Part shown: piece after piece, positions 17,432 through 26,476 of the stretch
Position numbering within the stretch: the stretch's first letter is position 1
How the letters are laid out: every line of letters begins with the position of its first letter
From: Arthrobacter sp. FW306-07-I
GTDB lineage: Bacteria > Actinomycetota > Actinomycetes > Actinomycetales > Micrococcaceae
Length of the DNA: 64,000 nt
Direction of reading: 5' to 3'
NCBI RefSeq assembly: GCF_021800405.1
Contig: NZ_CP084550.1
Location: 2,976,001-3,040,000, forward strand
Notes under the pieces: model-generated
Databases searched by the model: none
Told to the model about the DNA's origin: nothing
The model's input: only the letters and a program-made list of their open reading frames with translations
Program-made: the position numbers and the translations under genes

Positions 17432-18350
17432 AGCGGATCCTCGGGTCAAGCCAGGCGTACAGGAGATCGACAAGCAGGTTGGCCACGACGAACACCAGCA
17501 CCAGCACGCTGACGATGGAGACGATGGTGGGCCCTTCACTGCGGAGGACTGCCTGGTAAAGCTTGTTGCCAACGCCGGGAACGTTGAAGATGCCCTCGGT
17601 AACGATGGCACCGCCCATCAGGCCGCCAAGGTTGGCGCCCAGGTAGGTCACCACCGGGATCAGCGAGTTGCGCAGGATGTGTGCCAGGACCACCCGGGGA
17701 CGTGACAGGCCCTTGGCCGTGGCGGTCCGCACGTAGTCCGCGTTCATGTTTTCGCTGACTGAAGCGCGGGTCAGGCGCAGGACGTAGGCAAAGGAGACAA
17801 GCCCCAAAACAATTGCGGGCAGCAACAGTGTGCCCCAGTTCGCATTCGCACCCACCGTCGGCTTGGCCCAGCCCAGCTGCACGCCGAAGACGAGCTGGAA
17901 GACGAAGCCGAGGACAAAGGTGGGAACTGCAATGACCACCAGCGAAGCCACCAGGACGGTGGAGTCGAACCAACCGCCCCGACGCAGGCCGGCGAACACG
18001 CCGAAGGCCACGCCGAAGATGGCCTGGATCGCCAACGCCTCGATGGCGAGCATGGCTGTGACGGGGAAGACACGGGCCAGGCTGGCGGCAATGGGCTGGC
18101 CGGTGAAGTCATTGCCCAGGTTGAAGGTGAAGAGGTTCTTGAGGAACAGGCCGTACTGGACCCAGAAGGGCTGGTCGAGGTTGTACTGGCTGCGCAGGGT
18201 GTCGATGACTGCCTGCGGGGGCTGGCGGTCGCCGAACAGCGCGGCGATGGGGTCGCCGGGCAGGGCGAACACCATGTAGTACACCAGGAGGGTAGTGCCG
18301 AGGAAAACAGGGATCACCTGCAGGAGTCGGCGCAGAATAAACCGGATCAC
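17421..18350 (-). CDS. Oligopeptide ABC transporter permease (DppB-like)
   Basis: 309 residues, GTG start after GGAAGGCAGG. The N-terminus MIRFILRRLLQVIPVFLGTTLLVYYM is the classic DppB/OppB first helix. The segment LRSQYNLDQPFWVQYG is also family-typical, as is the EAA loop (TATAKGLSRPRVVLAHILRNSLIPV). Pairs with the DppC-like subunit to form the membrane pore for peptide or nickel-type substrates. Confidence 0.93.
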   Translation of the reverse strand: MIRFILRRLLQVIPVFLGTTLLVYYMVFALPGDPIAALFGDRQPPQAVIDTLRSQYNLDQPFWVQYGLFLKNLFTFNLGNDFTGQPIAASLARVFPVTAMLAIEALAIQAIFGVAFGVFAGLRRGGWFDSTVLVASLVVIAVPTFVLGFVFQLVFGVQLGWAKPTVGANANWGTLLLPAIVLGLVSFAYVLRLTRASVSENMNADYVRTATAKGLSRPRVVLAHILRNSLIPVVTYLGANLGGLMGGAIVTEGIFNVPGVGNKLYQAVLRSEGPTIVSIVSVLVLVFVVANLLVDLLYAWLDPRIRYDQ

Positions 18351-18417
18351 AGGATCACCTGCCTTCCGGTAAGGGGGAGAACACGTTCATGAATGCCTTC
18401 CTGCCGCTTGCAAGCCA

Positions 18418-18448
18418 ATGGGGGCCCGGACGTAACCGGAACCCCCAT
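18418..18448 (-). terminator. Hairpin between dppA-like gene and dppB
   Basis: ATGGGGG...CGG pairs with CCG...CCCCCAT around a 6-base loop with a two-base internal mismatch. It lies in the 126-base gap between the binding-protein gene and the permease genes and may set their relative expression. Confidence 0.5.
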
Positions 18449-18476
18449 CAGCTTGTCGGCAAGTTATTTCTTGGAA

Positions 18477-20165
18477 CTACTTGGCCGTGATGCCGTAGTA
18501 CAGGATGCCGCCGTTCCAGCCGGTTTCGGCCTTCACGATGTTGTTGCTCCAAACGATCGGGCGGGCCTGATCCCAGAGCGGCAGGCCGGGCAGGTCCTGG
18601 AACAGGATCTCCTGTGCCTGGTTGAACTTGTCGTTGGCTTCATCCGTGCTCTTGGCAGCCAGGCCCTCCTTGAGGAGCTTGTCGAACTCAGGGTTCGAGT
18701 ACTTCTCGTAGTTGGAGGAAGCGTTGGTGGCCCATACCGGTCCCAGGAAGTTGTACAGCGACGGGTAGTCGCCCTGCCAGCCCGCACGGGTCAGGCCGGG
18801 CAGCTGCTGGGACTTGCGCAGGTTCAGGACTTCAGCGAACTTGGCGAAGGGCTGGATTTCAGCCTGGATGCCGAGGTTGTTCTTGAAGCCGTTGGCCACG
18901 GCGTCGATCCATTCCTTGTTGCCGCCGTCGGTGTTGGAGGCGATCTGAAGCGGCTTGGAGCCGTCGTAGGGCTGGATCTTGTCAGCCTGTGCCCACAGGT
19001 CCTTGGCCTTGGCGGCGTCGAACTTGAGGACTTCGCTGCCCTTCAGGCCTTCCTTGAACCCGTCGATGACCGGCGGGACGAATGCCTTGGCAGGGGTACG
19101 GGTGCCGTTGAAGACCACCTTGGCGATTTCCTCGCGGTTGATGGCGTAGGACAGTGCCTGGCGCCGCAGCTTGCCGGCCTCACCCTGGAAGTTCGGGTTG
19201 TACGGCGGGATGTTCAGCGTGGAGTTGGTGGCAACGGCCTTGGTGGCGTTGCGGTCCGGGAAGTCGGAAACGTAGGTCTTCAGTGCGTTGGACGGAAGAA
19301 CGTCGGTGATGTCCAGGTTGTCCGACTGCAGGTCCGTGTATGCGGGGCCCGGATCCGTGTAGAACTTAAAGGTCACGCCACCATTCTTGGCTTCGCGCGG
19401 GCCCTTGTAGTCCGCGTTCTTTACCAGGGAGATGGACTGGTCGTGGACCCAGGAACCCTGCTTTTCGAACTTGTACGGACCGTTGCCGACGGGGTTTTCA
19501 CCGAAGGTCTTGGGGTCGGTCAGCGCTGCCGAAGGAAGCGGGAAGAAGGCGGAGTAGCCGAGGCGCAGGGACCAGTCAGCCTCAGGCTGGGCCAGCTTGA
19601 CCGTGATGGTGGAATCATCGGTTGCTGCAAGGCCGGACATGGTGTCAGCCTTGGGGGCCGGGGTGGTGGTGGTCTTGCCGTCAGCACCCTTTTGCGAGTT
19701 CACAGCCGAAACGTCTTCGTAACCGGCGATGGACTCGAAGAAGAATCCGTTGTTCTGCAGGTTCTTGGAGTTTGCAGCGAAGTTCCAGGAGTCAACGAAG
19801 GTCTTGGCCGTAATGGCCTCGCCGTTGGTGAACTTCTGGCCCTGCTTGACCTTGATGGTCCAGTTCTGGGCGTCGGACGACTCGATGGAATCGGCGAGGG
19901 CGTTGACCGGCTTGCCGCTGGCATCGTACGTGCGCAGGCCTTCGAAGAGGAGCTCGACCACGCGGCCGCCGTAAACCTCATTGGTGTTTGCCGGCAGCAA
20001 CGGGTTTTGTGGCTCGTTGCTGTAGGCAGTGATGACCTTGTTCGGATCGCCGGCAGCATTGCTGGACCCTTCAGTGCTGCCGCCGCCGCCGGCGCCGCAC
20101 CCGGTCAGGGCAAGCGCGGCGATTGCCACGATGCCCAGTGCTTTGGAAGTGCGCGTAAAACGCAT
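18477..20165 (-). CDS. Oligopeptide ABC transporter substrate-binding lipoprotein (DppA/OppA-like)
   Basis: 562 residues. Lipoprotein signal: charged start, hydrophobic segment IVAIAALALTGC with the lipobox cysteine at about residue 23, then a Gly/Ser-rich linker. The remainder is the three-domain SBP_bac_5 fold, with ITAYSNEPQNPLLPANTNEVYGG, KFTNGEAITAKTFVDSWNF (the usual signature region) and NPVGNGPYKF. The start at 20165 has AGGAGG; the frame opens earlier without a ribosome site. First gene of the peptide importer operon. A DtxR/IdeR-like core lies about 100 bases upstream. Confidence 0.93.
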   Translation of the reverse strand: MRFTRTSKALGIVAIAALALTGCGAGGGGSTEGSSNAAGDPNKVITAYSNEPQNPLLPANTNEVYGGRVVELLFEGLRTYDASGKPVNALADSIESSDAQNWTIKVKQGQKFTNGEAITAKTFVDSWNFAANSKNLQNNGFFFESIAGYEDVSAVNSQKGADGKTTTTPAPKADTMSGLAATDDSTITVKLAQPEADWSLRLGYSAFFPLPSAALTDPKTFGENPVGNGPYKFEKQGSWVHDQSISLVKNADYKGPREAKNGGVTFKFYTDPGPAYTDLQSDNLDITDVLPSNALKTYVSDFPDRNATKAVATNSTLNIPPYNPNFQGEAGKLRRQALSYAINREEIAKVVFNGTRTPAKAFVPPVIDGFKEGLKGSEVLKFDAAKAKDLWAQADKIQPYDGSKPLQIASNTDGGNKEWIDAVANGFKNNLGIQAEIQPFAKFAEVLNLRKSQQLPGLTRAGWQGDYPSLYNFLGPVWATNASSNYEKYSNPEFDKLLKEGLAAKSTDEANDKFNQAQEILFQDLPGLPLWDQARPIVWSNNIVKAETGWNGGILYYGITAK

Positions 20166-20266
20166 TCCGCCTCCTATGAGTTGTGGGAGAGATATATAGG
20201 GGAATCTTGTGCTTCCCCTGCAGGCTGCACGCAGCTCACCGCTGTGACGAAACCTACACAATACGA

Positions 20267-20277
20267 GTTAGCCTAAC
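20267..20277. promoter_or_regulatory. DtxR/IdeR-like box core
   Basis: GTTAGCCTAAC is an 11-base palindrome identical to the core of the actinobacterial iron box TTAGGTTAGSCTAACCTAA; about 13 of 19 positions match overall because the outer arms differ. It lies about 100 bases before the dppA-like start. Binding is uncertain. Confidence 0.35.
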
Positions 20278-20439
20278 CGCACGTAGTCCAGATATTGGTA
20301 CTCCGTTGCCAAACCGTGACCGGCGCAGTGCAATACCCCGGCACATGGAGGGAAGTTAGGCACGTCACATGCTACTCGCCGGTAAGCCGTACGGCGAATC
20401 GGGCCAAAGAGCGCTGCGCAAGGGGCGAAAGACCCTAGG

Positions 20440-22212
20440 TCACCTGGCAGGGTTGGACAGCCGCCACTCCCAGACGTTCCACCAGATGCCGAGGGGGCCG
20501 GGGCTGGTCTTGATGCCCGCTACCCGGGAATTGAAGGCGGTTGTTCCCAGCGTTTGGTAGAGCGGGAGGCCATACGCGTCCTCCCAGATGTGCTTATCGA
20601 TTTCCGCCAGGAGCTCATCCTGTTTGCCCAGGTCCGTAGTCACGGCCAGTTGCTCCATAACCTTGTCCGCGCCGCCGTCGGAATATCCCGTGAAGTTGCT
20701 GCCCGCACCGGTGCGGAAAATCTGCGGCACCCGGCTGACACCGGCCTCTGTGCCGATCCATCCCGACAGGGCGGCGTCATATCCGCCCCGGCTTAGCGCG
20801 GCAGCCCAGTCGGCACTGCCCTGTCCCCCGTCGACCACCCGGAATCCGGCCAGCGCGGCCGAGTCGCGGATCAGGGCGAACGCCTTGGCCCGGTTCGGGT
20901 TGTCCCGGTTGTAAAGTACGCGGACGCTGGGGGTGGTGTCCTTCAGGAGCTTCTTTGCCCCGTCAATGTCCACCTTGGCGTAGTCCGAAGAGCCGTTATT
21001 CTTCACGGTGTCGTCGTACTTCGGTTGTCCCGGCAGGAATACCTGCGAGTCCAATGGCTTGCTGTCCGGCACCTGGGTTCCCACCACGGCGTCCATGATT
21101 GCCTGCCGCGGCACGGTCTTGAGGAAGGCTTCCCTGACGTCTTTGTCGGCAAAGGTCCCGGAGAAGTTAAGGTCCAGGTGGTCATAGCCGGACTGTTTGT
21201 ACCGTTGCACGGTGATGCCCTGGCCCGACAGGCCGGTGAGGAGACTGTCCGTAGCGGCTGAGGGCTGCGGCGAAATGATGTCAACCTGGCCGTTGCGGAG
21301 GGCATCCACTGCCGCCGGTACTGCCCCGGTGAACCTGACATTGATTTCGTCCAGCCAGGGTTCCGCGCCCCATGTGTAGTCCCGGTTGCGAACCAGCTTC
21401 ATCGAGACTTCCGGGACGATATCGCGGACGATGTAGGGGCCGCTGGACAGGTAGAGTGCCGGATCATCCGGAACGGCCTTTGTATTGAATCCCGTGTTCC
21501 AGAAGTCGCCGACTTTCTTGAGCGCGGGGTTGGACACCGGCTTTTCCGGGTTGCCCCGGGGCGTGTCCTTGAGCAACGTCACCAGGTCCTCCTCATCGTT
21601 GAGTCCGCTCTTGGCAGCAACGACGTGGGCGGGGAGCCCGACGTCGAACGCCACTTCCCAGTCAGCGTATGGTGCGGCGTACTCAATGGTGATGGAACGC
21701 CCGTCGGATCCGATTTCCGGGAACAGGGTGCCGGCGAGCCCCGTGGTGTCGGAGGCAACCGAGAAGTACTTGGTTCCCTTGCCGGCAGCACGATCGACAT
21801 CATCGTAGTAGCCGGACCCGGCGGCCCAGCTCAACAGGAGGTCGGCTGCGCCAATGGGCGCACCGTCCGACCACTTAACGCCCTCGTTGACCGTGTACTT
21901 CACCTTGAGCGGCTGGTCGGATACCTTCTCGAAATGGCCGAACTTGTCGTTCCGGACAACCTTGGACATGTCATCAAGGTAGAAGAAGCCCGAGTGTGTG
22001 ATGGCGCCGATCTTCGAATTGATGTCAGTGTTGCCGTTGGCGCTGTAGGGGTTGAACGACGAGAAGGCATTGACCTCCGCCACCGTGACGCTGCCGCCGC
22101 GCTTCGCCTCCCCCACCACGACGGACGGGGCGCTGCCACCCGAGCAGCCGGAAAGAACAAGGGCGGCCGACAATGCGGCGACGAGCAACTGAATCAGACG
22201 CCGTACCGGCAT
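20440..22212 (-). CDS. ABC transporter family substrate-binding lipoprotein, LpqW-like
   Basis: 590 residues, ATG preceded by AAGGAGG. Lipobox LVLSGCSGG puts the lipidated cysteine at about residue 23. The body is an SBP_bac_5 fold (VKYTVNEGVKWSDGAPIGAADLLLSW) but diverged from the peptide-binding protein next door; for example the N-terminal region reads FSSFNPYSANGNTDINSKIG. In Mycobacterium tuberculosis an OppA-like lipoprotein, LpqW, lies directly after typA and controls lipoarabinomannan synthesis instead of transport. Position and divergence suggest this is its counterpart, but it could also be a second peptide receptor for the adjacent transporter. Confidence 0.8.
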   Translation of the reverse strand: MPVRRLIQLLVAALSAALVLSGCSGGSAPSVVVGEAKRGGSVTVAEVNAFSSFNPYSANGNTDINSKIGAITHSGFFYLDDMSKVVRNDKFGHFEKVSDQPLKVKYTVNEGVKWSDGAPIGAADLLLSWAAGSGYYDDVDRAAGKGTKYFSVASDTTGLAGTLFPEIGSDGRSITIEYAAPYADWEVAFDVGLPAHVVAAKSGLNDEEDLVTLLKDTPRGNPEKPVSNPALKKVGDFWNTGFNTKAVPDDPALYLSSGPYIVRDIVPEVSMKLVRNRDYTWGAEPWLDEINVRFTGAVPAAVDALRNGQVDIISPQPSAATDSLLTGLSGQGITVQRYKQSGYDHLDLNFSGTFADKDVREAFLKTVPRQAIMDAVVGTQVPDSKPLDSQVFLPGQPKYDDTVKNNGSSDYAKVDIDGAKKLLKDTTPSVRVLYNRDNPNRAKAFALIRDSAALAGFRVVDGGQGSADWAAALSRGGYDAALSGWIGTEAGVSRVPQIFRTGAGSNFTGYSDGGADKVMEQLAVTTDLGKQDELLAEIDKHIWEDAYGLPLYQTLGTTAFNSRVAGIKTSPGPLGIWWNVWEWRLSNPAR

Positions 22213-22350
22213 GCCGCCTCCTTGTGTGTTTCCCTCTCCAGGAGGGGACCCGGGCCGCCCAATCGCGCCCTACCACTTCAGGATAAGCTGTCAGGCCGGC
22301 CAGTCGTTGATGTGGGGCATTGGACCCTGTAGTTCCACCCACCGGGCCGC

Positions 22351-22356
22351 TACTAT
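22351..22356 (+). promoter_or_regulatory. -10 element of leaderless promoter (DUF3788 gene)
   Basis: TACTAT, 6 bases before the GTG at 22363, the same arrangement as at the intact leaderless genes nearby. Confidence 0.55.
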
Positions 22357-22362
22357 GAACCC

Positions 22363-22786
22363 GTGCCTGGCCGTGACGCTGTCCTGACCGATCCCGGCCG
22401 CATGCCCGACGACGAACAGATCCGCCAGCATCTGGGTGCTTCCTCGCCGCCTGGCACGACCTCAAGGAGCTGTTGTCCCGACCCGACCTTGGCCTGGAGT
22501 TGTCGTGGCACCACTACCGGGACGGCGGATGGCTGTGCAAGGCTCTCCAGGGCAGCAAGAATATGGCGTGGTTGGCGGTCTGGGACGGCTACGCCACGGT
22601 CACGTGCTACTTCTCCGCCCGACACCGCAATGACCTCGCCGCGCTGCCCCTCCCTGACAACCTCCGGGCCCAGATCACCGGGTGCAGATGTCCGGAGCGA
22701 TGCTGCCGGTCGTCGTCCGGATCCGCTCGCCGGAGGATATCGGGGCCGCCATCGAGATCGTCCATTACAAGCTTCGGGCGCGGTAG
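22363..22786 (+). pseudogene. DUF3788 family gene with two frameshifts
   Basis: Three consecutive reading frames join into one protein. Frame 1 from GTG 22363 gives LTDPGRMPDDEQIRQHLGA. A second frame from about 22441 gives FLAAWHDLKELLSRPDLGLELSW, the tryptophan-rich core and PLPDNLRAQITG. A third from about 22682 gives VQMSGAMLPVVVRIRSPEDI and IVHYKLRAR with a stop at 22784. This resembles the DUF3788 family (N-terminal LTDP-Met-Pro, an EW-type middle, a C-terminal ED-x-I tail). Each break is repaired by adding one base: a T at 22440-22441 and a G near 22680. So it is either a recently decayed gene or an intact gene with sequencing errors. The function of the family is unknown. Confidence 0.7.
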
Positions 22787-22896
22787 TGGCGGCAGCCCCC
22801 CAAGGAAGCGGGCACGTCATGGTGCCGTGGCCGCCACAGGCCCAGACGTTGACGCGGAACGAGGCCGGTGTTGGCCAGATACATTGCACCGCCCCC

Positions 22897-22902
22897 TAGA
22901 GT
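22897..22902 (+). promoter_or_regulatory. -10 element of leaderless promoter (alpha/beta hydrolase)
   Basis: TAGAGT, 6 bases before the ATG at 22909. Confidence 0.6.
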
Positions 22903-22908
22903 GAAGGC

Positions 22909-23688
22909 ATGCTGCACTCAACCCGGCAAGGCTCCGGTAAGCCACTCCTCCTGATCCATGGACTCGGTTCCAGTATTGGTAACTGGAACCCGGTAATCCC
23001 GGCGCTGGCCGCTGAACGCGATGTGATTGCCATCGACCTCCCCGGTTGCGGCGAATCCGCGCCGCTGACCGGCGAAACCACCATTGCCACGCTGACCGAT
23101 GCCGTCGAAGCCTTTATACGCGACGAGAAACTGGATGACATTGATCTCGTAGGCAGCTCCATGGGCGCCCGGATGGCAATGGAAATGGCGCGGCGAGGGC
23201 ACCCTGCCACCACGATCGCCCTGGACCCTGGTGGCTTCTGGAATGACCGCCAGGCAGCGATCTTTGGGGCAAGCATCAAAGCATCCGTCGCACTGATGCG
23301 CCGCATCCAACCGGCACTCCCCTTCCTCACGGGCAACCCCGTGGGCCGCACGGCCCTGTTGGCTCAGTTCTCCGCCCATCCCTGGAAACTGCCGCAGGAT
23401 CTTGTCCTGCATGAGCTTCGCGGGTTCAAGACATCGACCAGCCTGGACCCGGCCCTCAACGCGCTGATTCACGGTCCCCGCCAGGAAGGCGCACCGGCCG
23501 GTTCACTCAAGGGAAAAGTGGTAGTCGGATGGGGGCGGAAGGACAAGGTCACCCCTCCCAGTGAGGCGGCGCGTGCCGCGGAGCTGTTCCCGGATGCCAC
23601 CCTCCACTGGTTCGAAAACTCCGGTCACTTCCCACACTGGGACCAACCAACGGAAACGGCACGCCTGATCCTCGATAGCACGAGCTGA
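22909..23688 (+). CDS. Alpha/beta hydrolase
   Basis: 259 residues, cytosolic. Oxyanion-hole segment LLLIHGLGSSIGNWNPV (HGLG, about residues 17-20). The nucleophile elbow is GSSMGA with Ser near 85. The catalytic Asp is in VGWGRKDKVTPP and the His in ENSGHFPHWDQP. This is a complete catalytic triad of the fold shared by esterases, haloperoxidases and C-C bond hydrolases. Lid residues between the elbow and the Asp are helical. The substrate cannot be told from sequence, and there are no pathway neighbours. Confidence 0.9.
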   Translation: MLHSTRQGSGKPLLLIHGLGSSIGNWNPVIPALAAERDVIAIDLPGCGESAPLTGETTIATLTDAVEAFIRDEKLDDIDLVGSSMGARMAMEMARRGHPATTIALDPGGFWNDRQAAIFGASIKASVALMRRIQPALPFLTGNPVGRTALLAQFSAHPWKLPQDLVLHELRGFKTSTSLDPALNALIHGPRQEGAPAGSLKGKVVVGWGRKDKVTPPSEAARAAELFPDATLHWFENSGHFPHWDQPTETARLILDSTS

Positions 23689-23923
23689 GCTGCGCGGCGG
23701 AGTCATTGGCCTTGGGGCAGTGTTGGCGGGGTACATTGCTTCGAGCGCGGCAAAGAGCCAAGTCTCCGTCACGCCCCTGCTCACCAAACCTTGATTCCAA
23801 AACGCTCCTACTCATGCCCCGGACGGGCGTAAGGGGAATGCTCGAACGACCCGCTTATCCCCGCCGAAAACGAGCCGCAATCAATTCTTGCCGGGATAGG
23901 TTTTATCGACCGTGGATACAGGC

Positions 23924-23958
23924 GAAGGCCGCCAAGAACAGTTTTCTTGGCGGCCTTC
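23924..23958 (-). terminator. ychF terminator
   Basis: 15-bp perfect stem (GAAGGCCGCCAAGAA / TTCTTGGCGGCCTTC) with a 5-base loop, beginning 26 bases after the ychF stop. The rest of 23689-23983 shows nothing gene-like. Confidence 0.85.
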
Positions 23959-23983
23959 CCAGAGGTTTCACGAGGGTCAGAAA

Positions 23984-25069
23984 CTACACATTGAACCGAA
24001 ATTCAACCACGTCGCCGTCGGCCATGACGTATTCCTTGCCTTCGATCCGCACCTTGCCGCGGGACTTTGCCTCGGCCATGGAGCCGGCCTCGACCAGGTC
24101 ATTGAAGGAAACAACTTCGGCCTTGATGAAGCCGCGCTGGAAATCGGAGTGGATGACACCCGCCGCTTGCGGTGCCGTATCCCCCTGCCGAATGGTCCAG
24201 GCCCGGGCTTCCTTGGGGCCGGCCGTGAGGTAGGTCTGCAGCCCCAGGGTGTGGAAGCCGACGCGGGCCAGCTGGTCCAGGCCGGACTCGTCCTGGCCGT
24301 TCATCTCGAGCATCTCGCGGGCTTCTTCCTCATCCAGTTCGACGAGGTCCGCTTCGAGCTTGGCATCAAGGAAAATGCAGTCTGCCGGAGCGACCATGGC
24401 CCGCAGCTCCTCCTGCTTCTCCGGGCTGCCCAGGATGCCTTCGTCGGCATTGAAGACGTAAATGAAGGGCTTGGCCGTCAGCAGGCCCAGTTCCTTGAGG
24501 TGTTCCATCTCCAATTTGTCGCTCTTGATGGAGGAGTAGATGGTGTCACCACGCTCCAGCACTGCCTGCGCGGCCTTGATGGCTGCGAGTTCGGCGGCTT
24601 CGCGCTTCTTGATCTTGACTTCTTTTTCGATCCGCGGGATGGCCTTTTCGATGGTCTGCAGGTCCGCGAGGATCAGTTCGGTGTTGATGGTTTCCATGTC
24701 CGAGCGCGGGTCCACTTTGCCGTCGACGTGCACCACGTCGGGGTCGTCGAAGACCCGGACAACCTCGGCAATGGCTTCGGCCTCGCGGATATTCGCCAGG
24801 AACTGGTTGCCCAGCCCCTCCCCCTCGGACGCACCCTTCACGATCCCGGCAATGTCGACGAAGGACACGGCTGCGGGCAGGATGCGCTGGGAACCGAAGA
24901 TGCCGGCAAGCTTCTGAAGCCTGGGATCCGGGAGGTTCACCACTCCCACATTGGGTTCGATCGTGGCGAACGGATAGTTCGCGGCCAGGACCTGGTTGCG
25001 GGTAAGCGCGTTGAAGAGGGTTGATTTGCCGACGTTGGGCAGTCCGACGATGCCAATAGTAAGAGCCAC
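23984..25069 (-). CDS. ychF: Redox-regulated ATPase YchF/OLA1
   Basis: 361 residues from GTG 25069. Obg-family G domain that uses ATP: Walker [10 protein letters not shown] at residues 8-16, G3 [16 protein letters not shown], and NADE instead of NKxD in the G4 position ([11 protein letters not shown]), the known reason for ATP preference. A coiled-coil insertion ([20 protein letters not shown]) and the C-terminal TGS domain ([29 protein letters not shown] region) follow. An ATG two codons upstream is possible, but a TAGAAT box 8 bases before the GTG fits a leaderless start and the protein then begins like its relatives. Binds ribosomes in other bacteria. Confidence 0.95.
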   Translation of the reverse strand: MALTIGIVGLPNVGKSTLFNALTRNQVLAANYPFATIEPNVGVVNLPDPRLQKLAGIFGSQRILPAAVSFVDIAGIVKGASEGEGLGNQFLANIREAEAIAEVVRVFDDPDVVHVDGKVDPRSDMETINTELILADLQTIEKAIPRIEKEVKIKKREAAELAAIKAAQAVLERGDTIYSSIKSDKLEMEHLKELGLLTAKPFIYVFNADEGILGSPEKQEELRAMVAPADCIFLDAKLEADLVELDEEEAREMLEMNGQDESGLDQLARVGFHTLGLQTYLTAGPKEARAWTIRQGDTAPQAAGVIHSDFQRGFIKAEVVSFNDLVEAGSMAEAKSRGKVRIEGKEYVMADGDVVEFRFNV

Positions 25070-25077
25070 GAGCATTG

Positions 25078-25083
25078 ATTCTA
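25078..25083 (-). promoter_or_regulatory. -10 element of ychF promoter
   Basis: TAGAAT on the minus strand, 8 bases before the GTG at 25069 but only 2 before the ATG at 25075, which argues for the GTG as start of a leaderless message. Confidence 0.5.
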
Positions 25084-25159
25084 CCCGCCGGGCCGCCGGG
25101 GACAGTACCGGGGAATGTCACTGCCGGTGAATGTCAGAGCCCCGTGCAACAGTGAAGCC

Positions 25160-26386
25160 ATGGATGCTTTTGCCTTGATTCTGGCCCTTCTCATGCTGTT
25201 GCTGGGCGCCCTTGCCGGCGCCGCTGCCACCTACTTTTCCCTGCGCCGGAACTCGCATGGGCTGGAGGCAGACTTTGACCAGGTATCGTCCCGCCTTTCA
25301 GAGGTCACGGCCCAGCTTGCAGCGGCCGACGCCGAGCGGCGGCTTCTGGCTGCACAGAACCGTGAGCTGGGCGAGGCAAGGACGCAGGACGGCAGCGTGC
25401 TGCGCGCCCTGGCGCCGGTGGCCGAGAAGCTCTCTGCCGTCCAGCAGCAGGTGGCACTGCTGGAGCGGGACCGGGTTGAGCAATACGGCCAGCTGGCCCA
25501 GCAGCTGCAGGAGGCCAGGCTGTCGGATGAACAGCTCATCCGGTCCACGCATGCCCTGGAGTCGGCATTGCGCTCCAACAGCGCCAGGGGCCAGTGGGGC
25601 GAGGTGCAGCTTAGGCGCGTGGTAGAGGCCGCAGGCATGCTCCGCCACGTGGACTTCGTGGAACAGGTCCACAGCGCCGGCCACGACTCAGCTGTCCGCC
25701 CGGACCTGGTGGTGCAGCTGCCCGGTGAAAAGCAGCTGGTGGTGGATGCCAAGGTCCCGCTCTCGTCCTACCTCGAGGCACAGGAACTGGGCGCCGTGGA
25801 TCCAGGCACGGGCCGGCTGGCCGGACCCTCGGCGAGCGATGGCAGGAACCAACAGGCCCTGCTCGCCGCGCACGCCAAGGCCTTGAGGGCCCATGTCGAT
25901 GCGCTGGGCACCAAGAAATACTGGGACATCCCGGGGAATTCGCCGGAACTGGTGGTTTGCTTCATCCCGGCCGAGTCCATCCTGGCCGCCGCCCTGACAG
26001 CTGACGCCGGGCTCCTGGACCACGCGCTGTCCCGCAATGTTGTCCTCGCATCCCCAAGCACCCTGCTGGCCGTGCTGAAGTCCGTGGCTTTCACCTGGCG
26101 CCAGGACGTCCTGACGGACAGTGCACGCGAACTGTTCGAGCTCGCGCGGCAGCTGTACGACCGGATGGGCACGCTGGGTGAGAACGTCAGCAAGCTGGGT
26201 TCCTCACTGAAGACCTCCGTGGACCGCTACAACGCGATGGTCGGCACCCTAGAAGCGCGGATTCTGCCCACCGCGCGGAAGCTCAACAGCCTGGAGGAGT
26301 CAGGCCTTGCCGCGCCTCCGCTGGTGGAGGTAACCCCGCGCGCGCTGGTGGCGCCCGAACTTCAAGGTGATGACGAAGCCGCCTGA
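25160..26386 (+). CDS. rmuC: DNA recombination protein RmuC
   Basis: 408 residues. One N-terminal membrane helix (FALILALLMLLLGALAGAAATYF, residues 4-26), then a long coiled coil to about residue 150, then the RmuC nuclease-like domain: NSARGQWGEVQLRRVVEAAGM, RPDLVVQLPGEKQLVVDAKVPL (with the D-x-K of a restriction-endonuclease-like core) and PELVVCFIPAESILAAAL. RmuC limits recombination at inverted repeats in E. coli. The ATG at 25160 is chosen because it starts the membrane helix. The upstream ribosome site is weak. Confidence 0.93.
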   Translation: MDAFALILALLMLLLGALAGAAATYFSLRRNSHGLEADFDQVSSRLSEVTAQLAAADAERRLLAAQNRELGEARTQDGSVLRALAPVAEKLSAVQQQVALLERDRVEQYGQLAQQLQEARLSDEQLIRSTHALESALRSNSARGQWGEVQLRRVVEAAGMLRHVDFVEQVHSAGHDSAVRPDLVVQLPGEKQLVVDAKVPLSSYLEAQELGAVDPGTGRLAGPSASDGRNQQALLAAHAKALRAHVDALGTKKYWDIPGNSPELVVCFIPAESILAAALTADAGLLDHALSRNVVLASPSTLLAVLKSVAFTWRQDVLTDSARELFELARQLYDRMGTLGENVSKLGSSLKTSVDRYNAMVGTLEARILPTARKLNSLEESGLAAPPLVEVTPRALVAPELQGDDEAA

Positions 26387-26405
26387 AGTGCCGGTGAAGG
26401 CAGGA

Positions 26406-26436
26406 GGGGCCGGGCAGTCGCTGACTGCCCGGCCCC
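26406..26436. terminator. Terminator between rmuC and ispH
   Basis: 14-bp perfect stem (GGGGCCGGGCAGTC / GACTGCCCGGCCCC) with a 3-base loop between convergent genes; no strong T tract. Confidence 0.75.
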
Positions 26437-26476
26437 GTCCGTTCTACGCGCGCCGGCTATATGCCGTGCTTGTGTT

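Noticed and set aside
18393..20276. 627-codon open frame antisense to the peptide-binding lipoprotein
   Set aside because: Shadow of a well-supported gene; no motif, signal or ribosome site.
23706..23923. Open frame between the alpha/beta hydrolase and ychF
   Set aside because: No start signal, no homology pattern, and it runs into antisense ychF; the stretch otherwise holds only a terminator.
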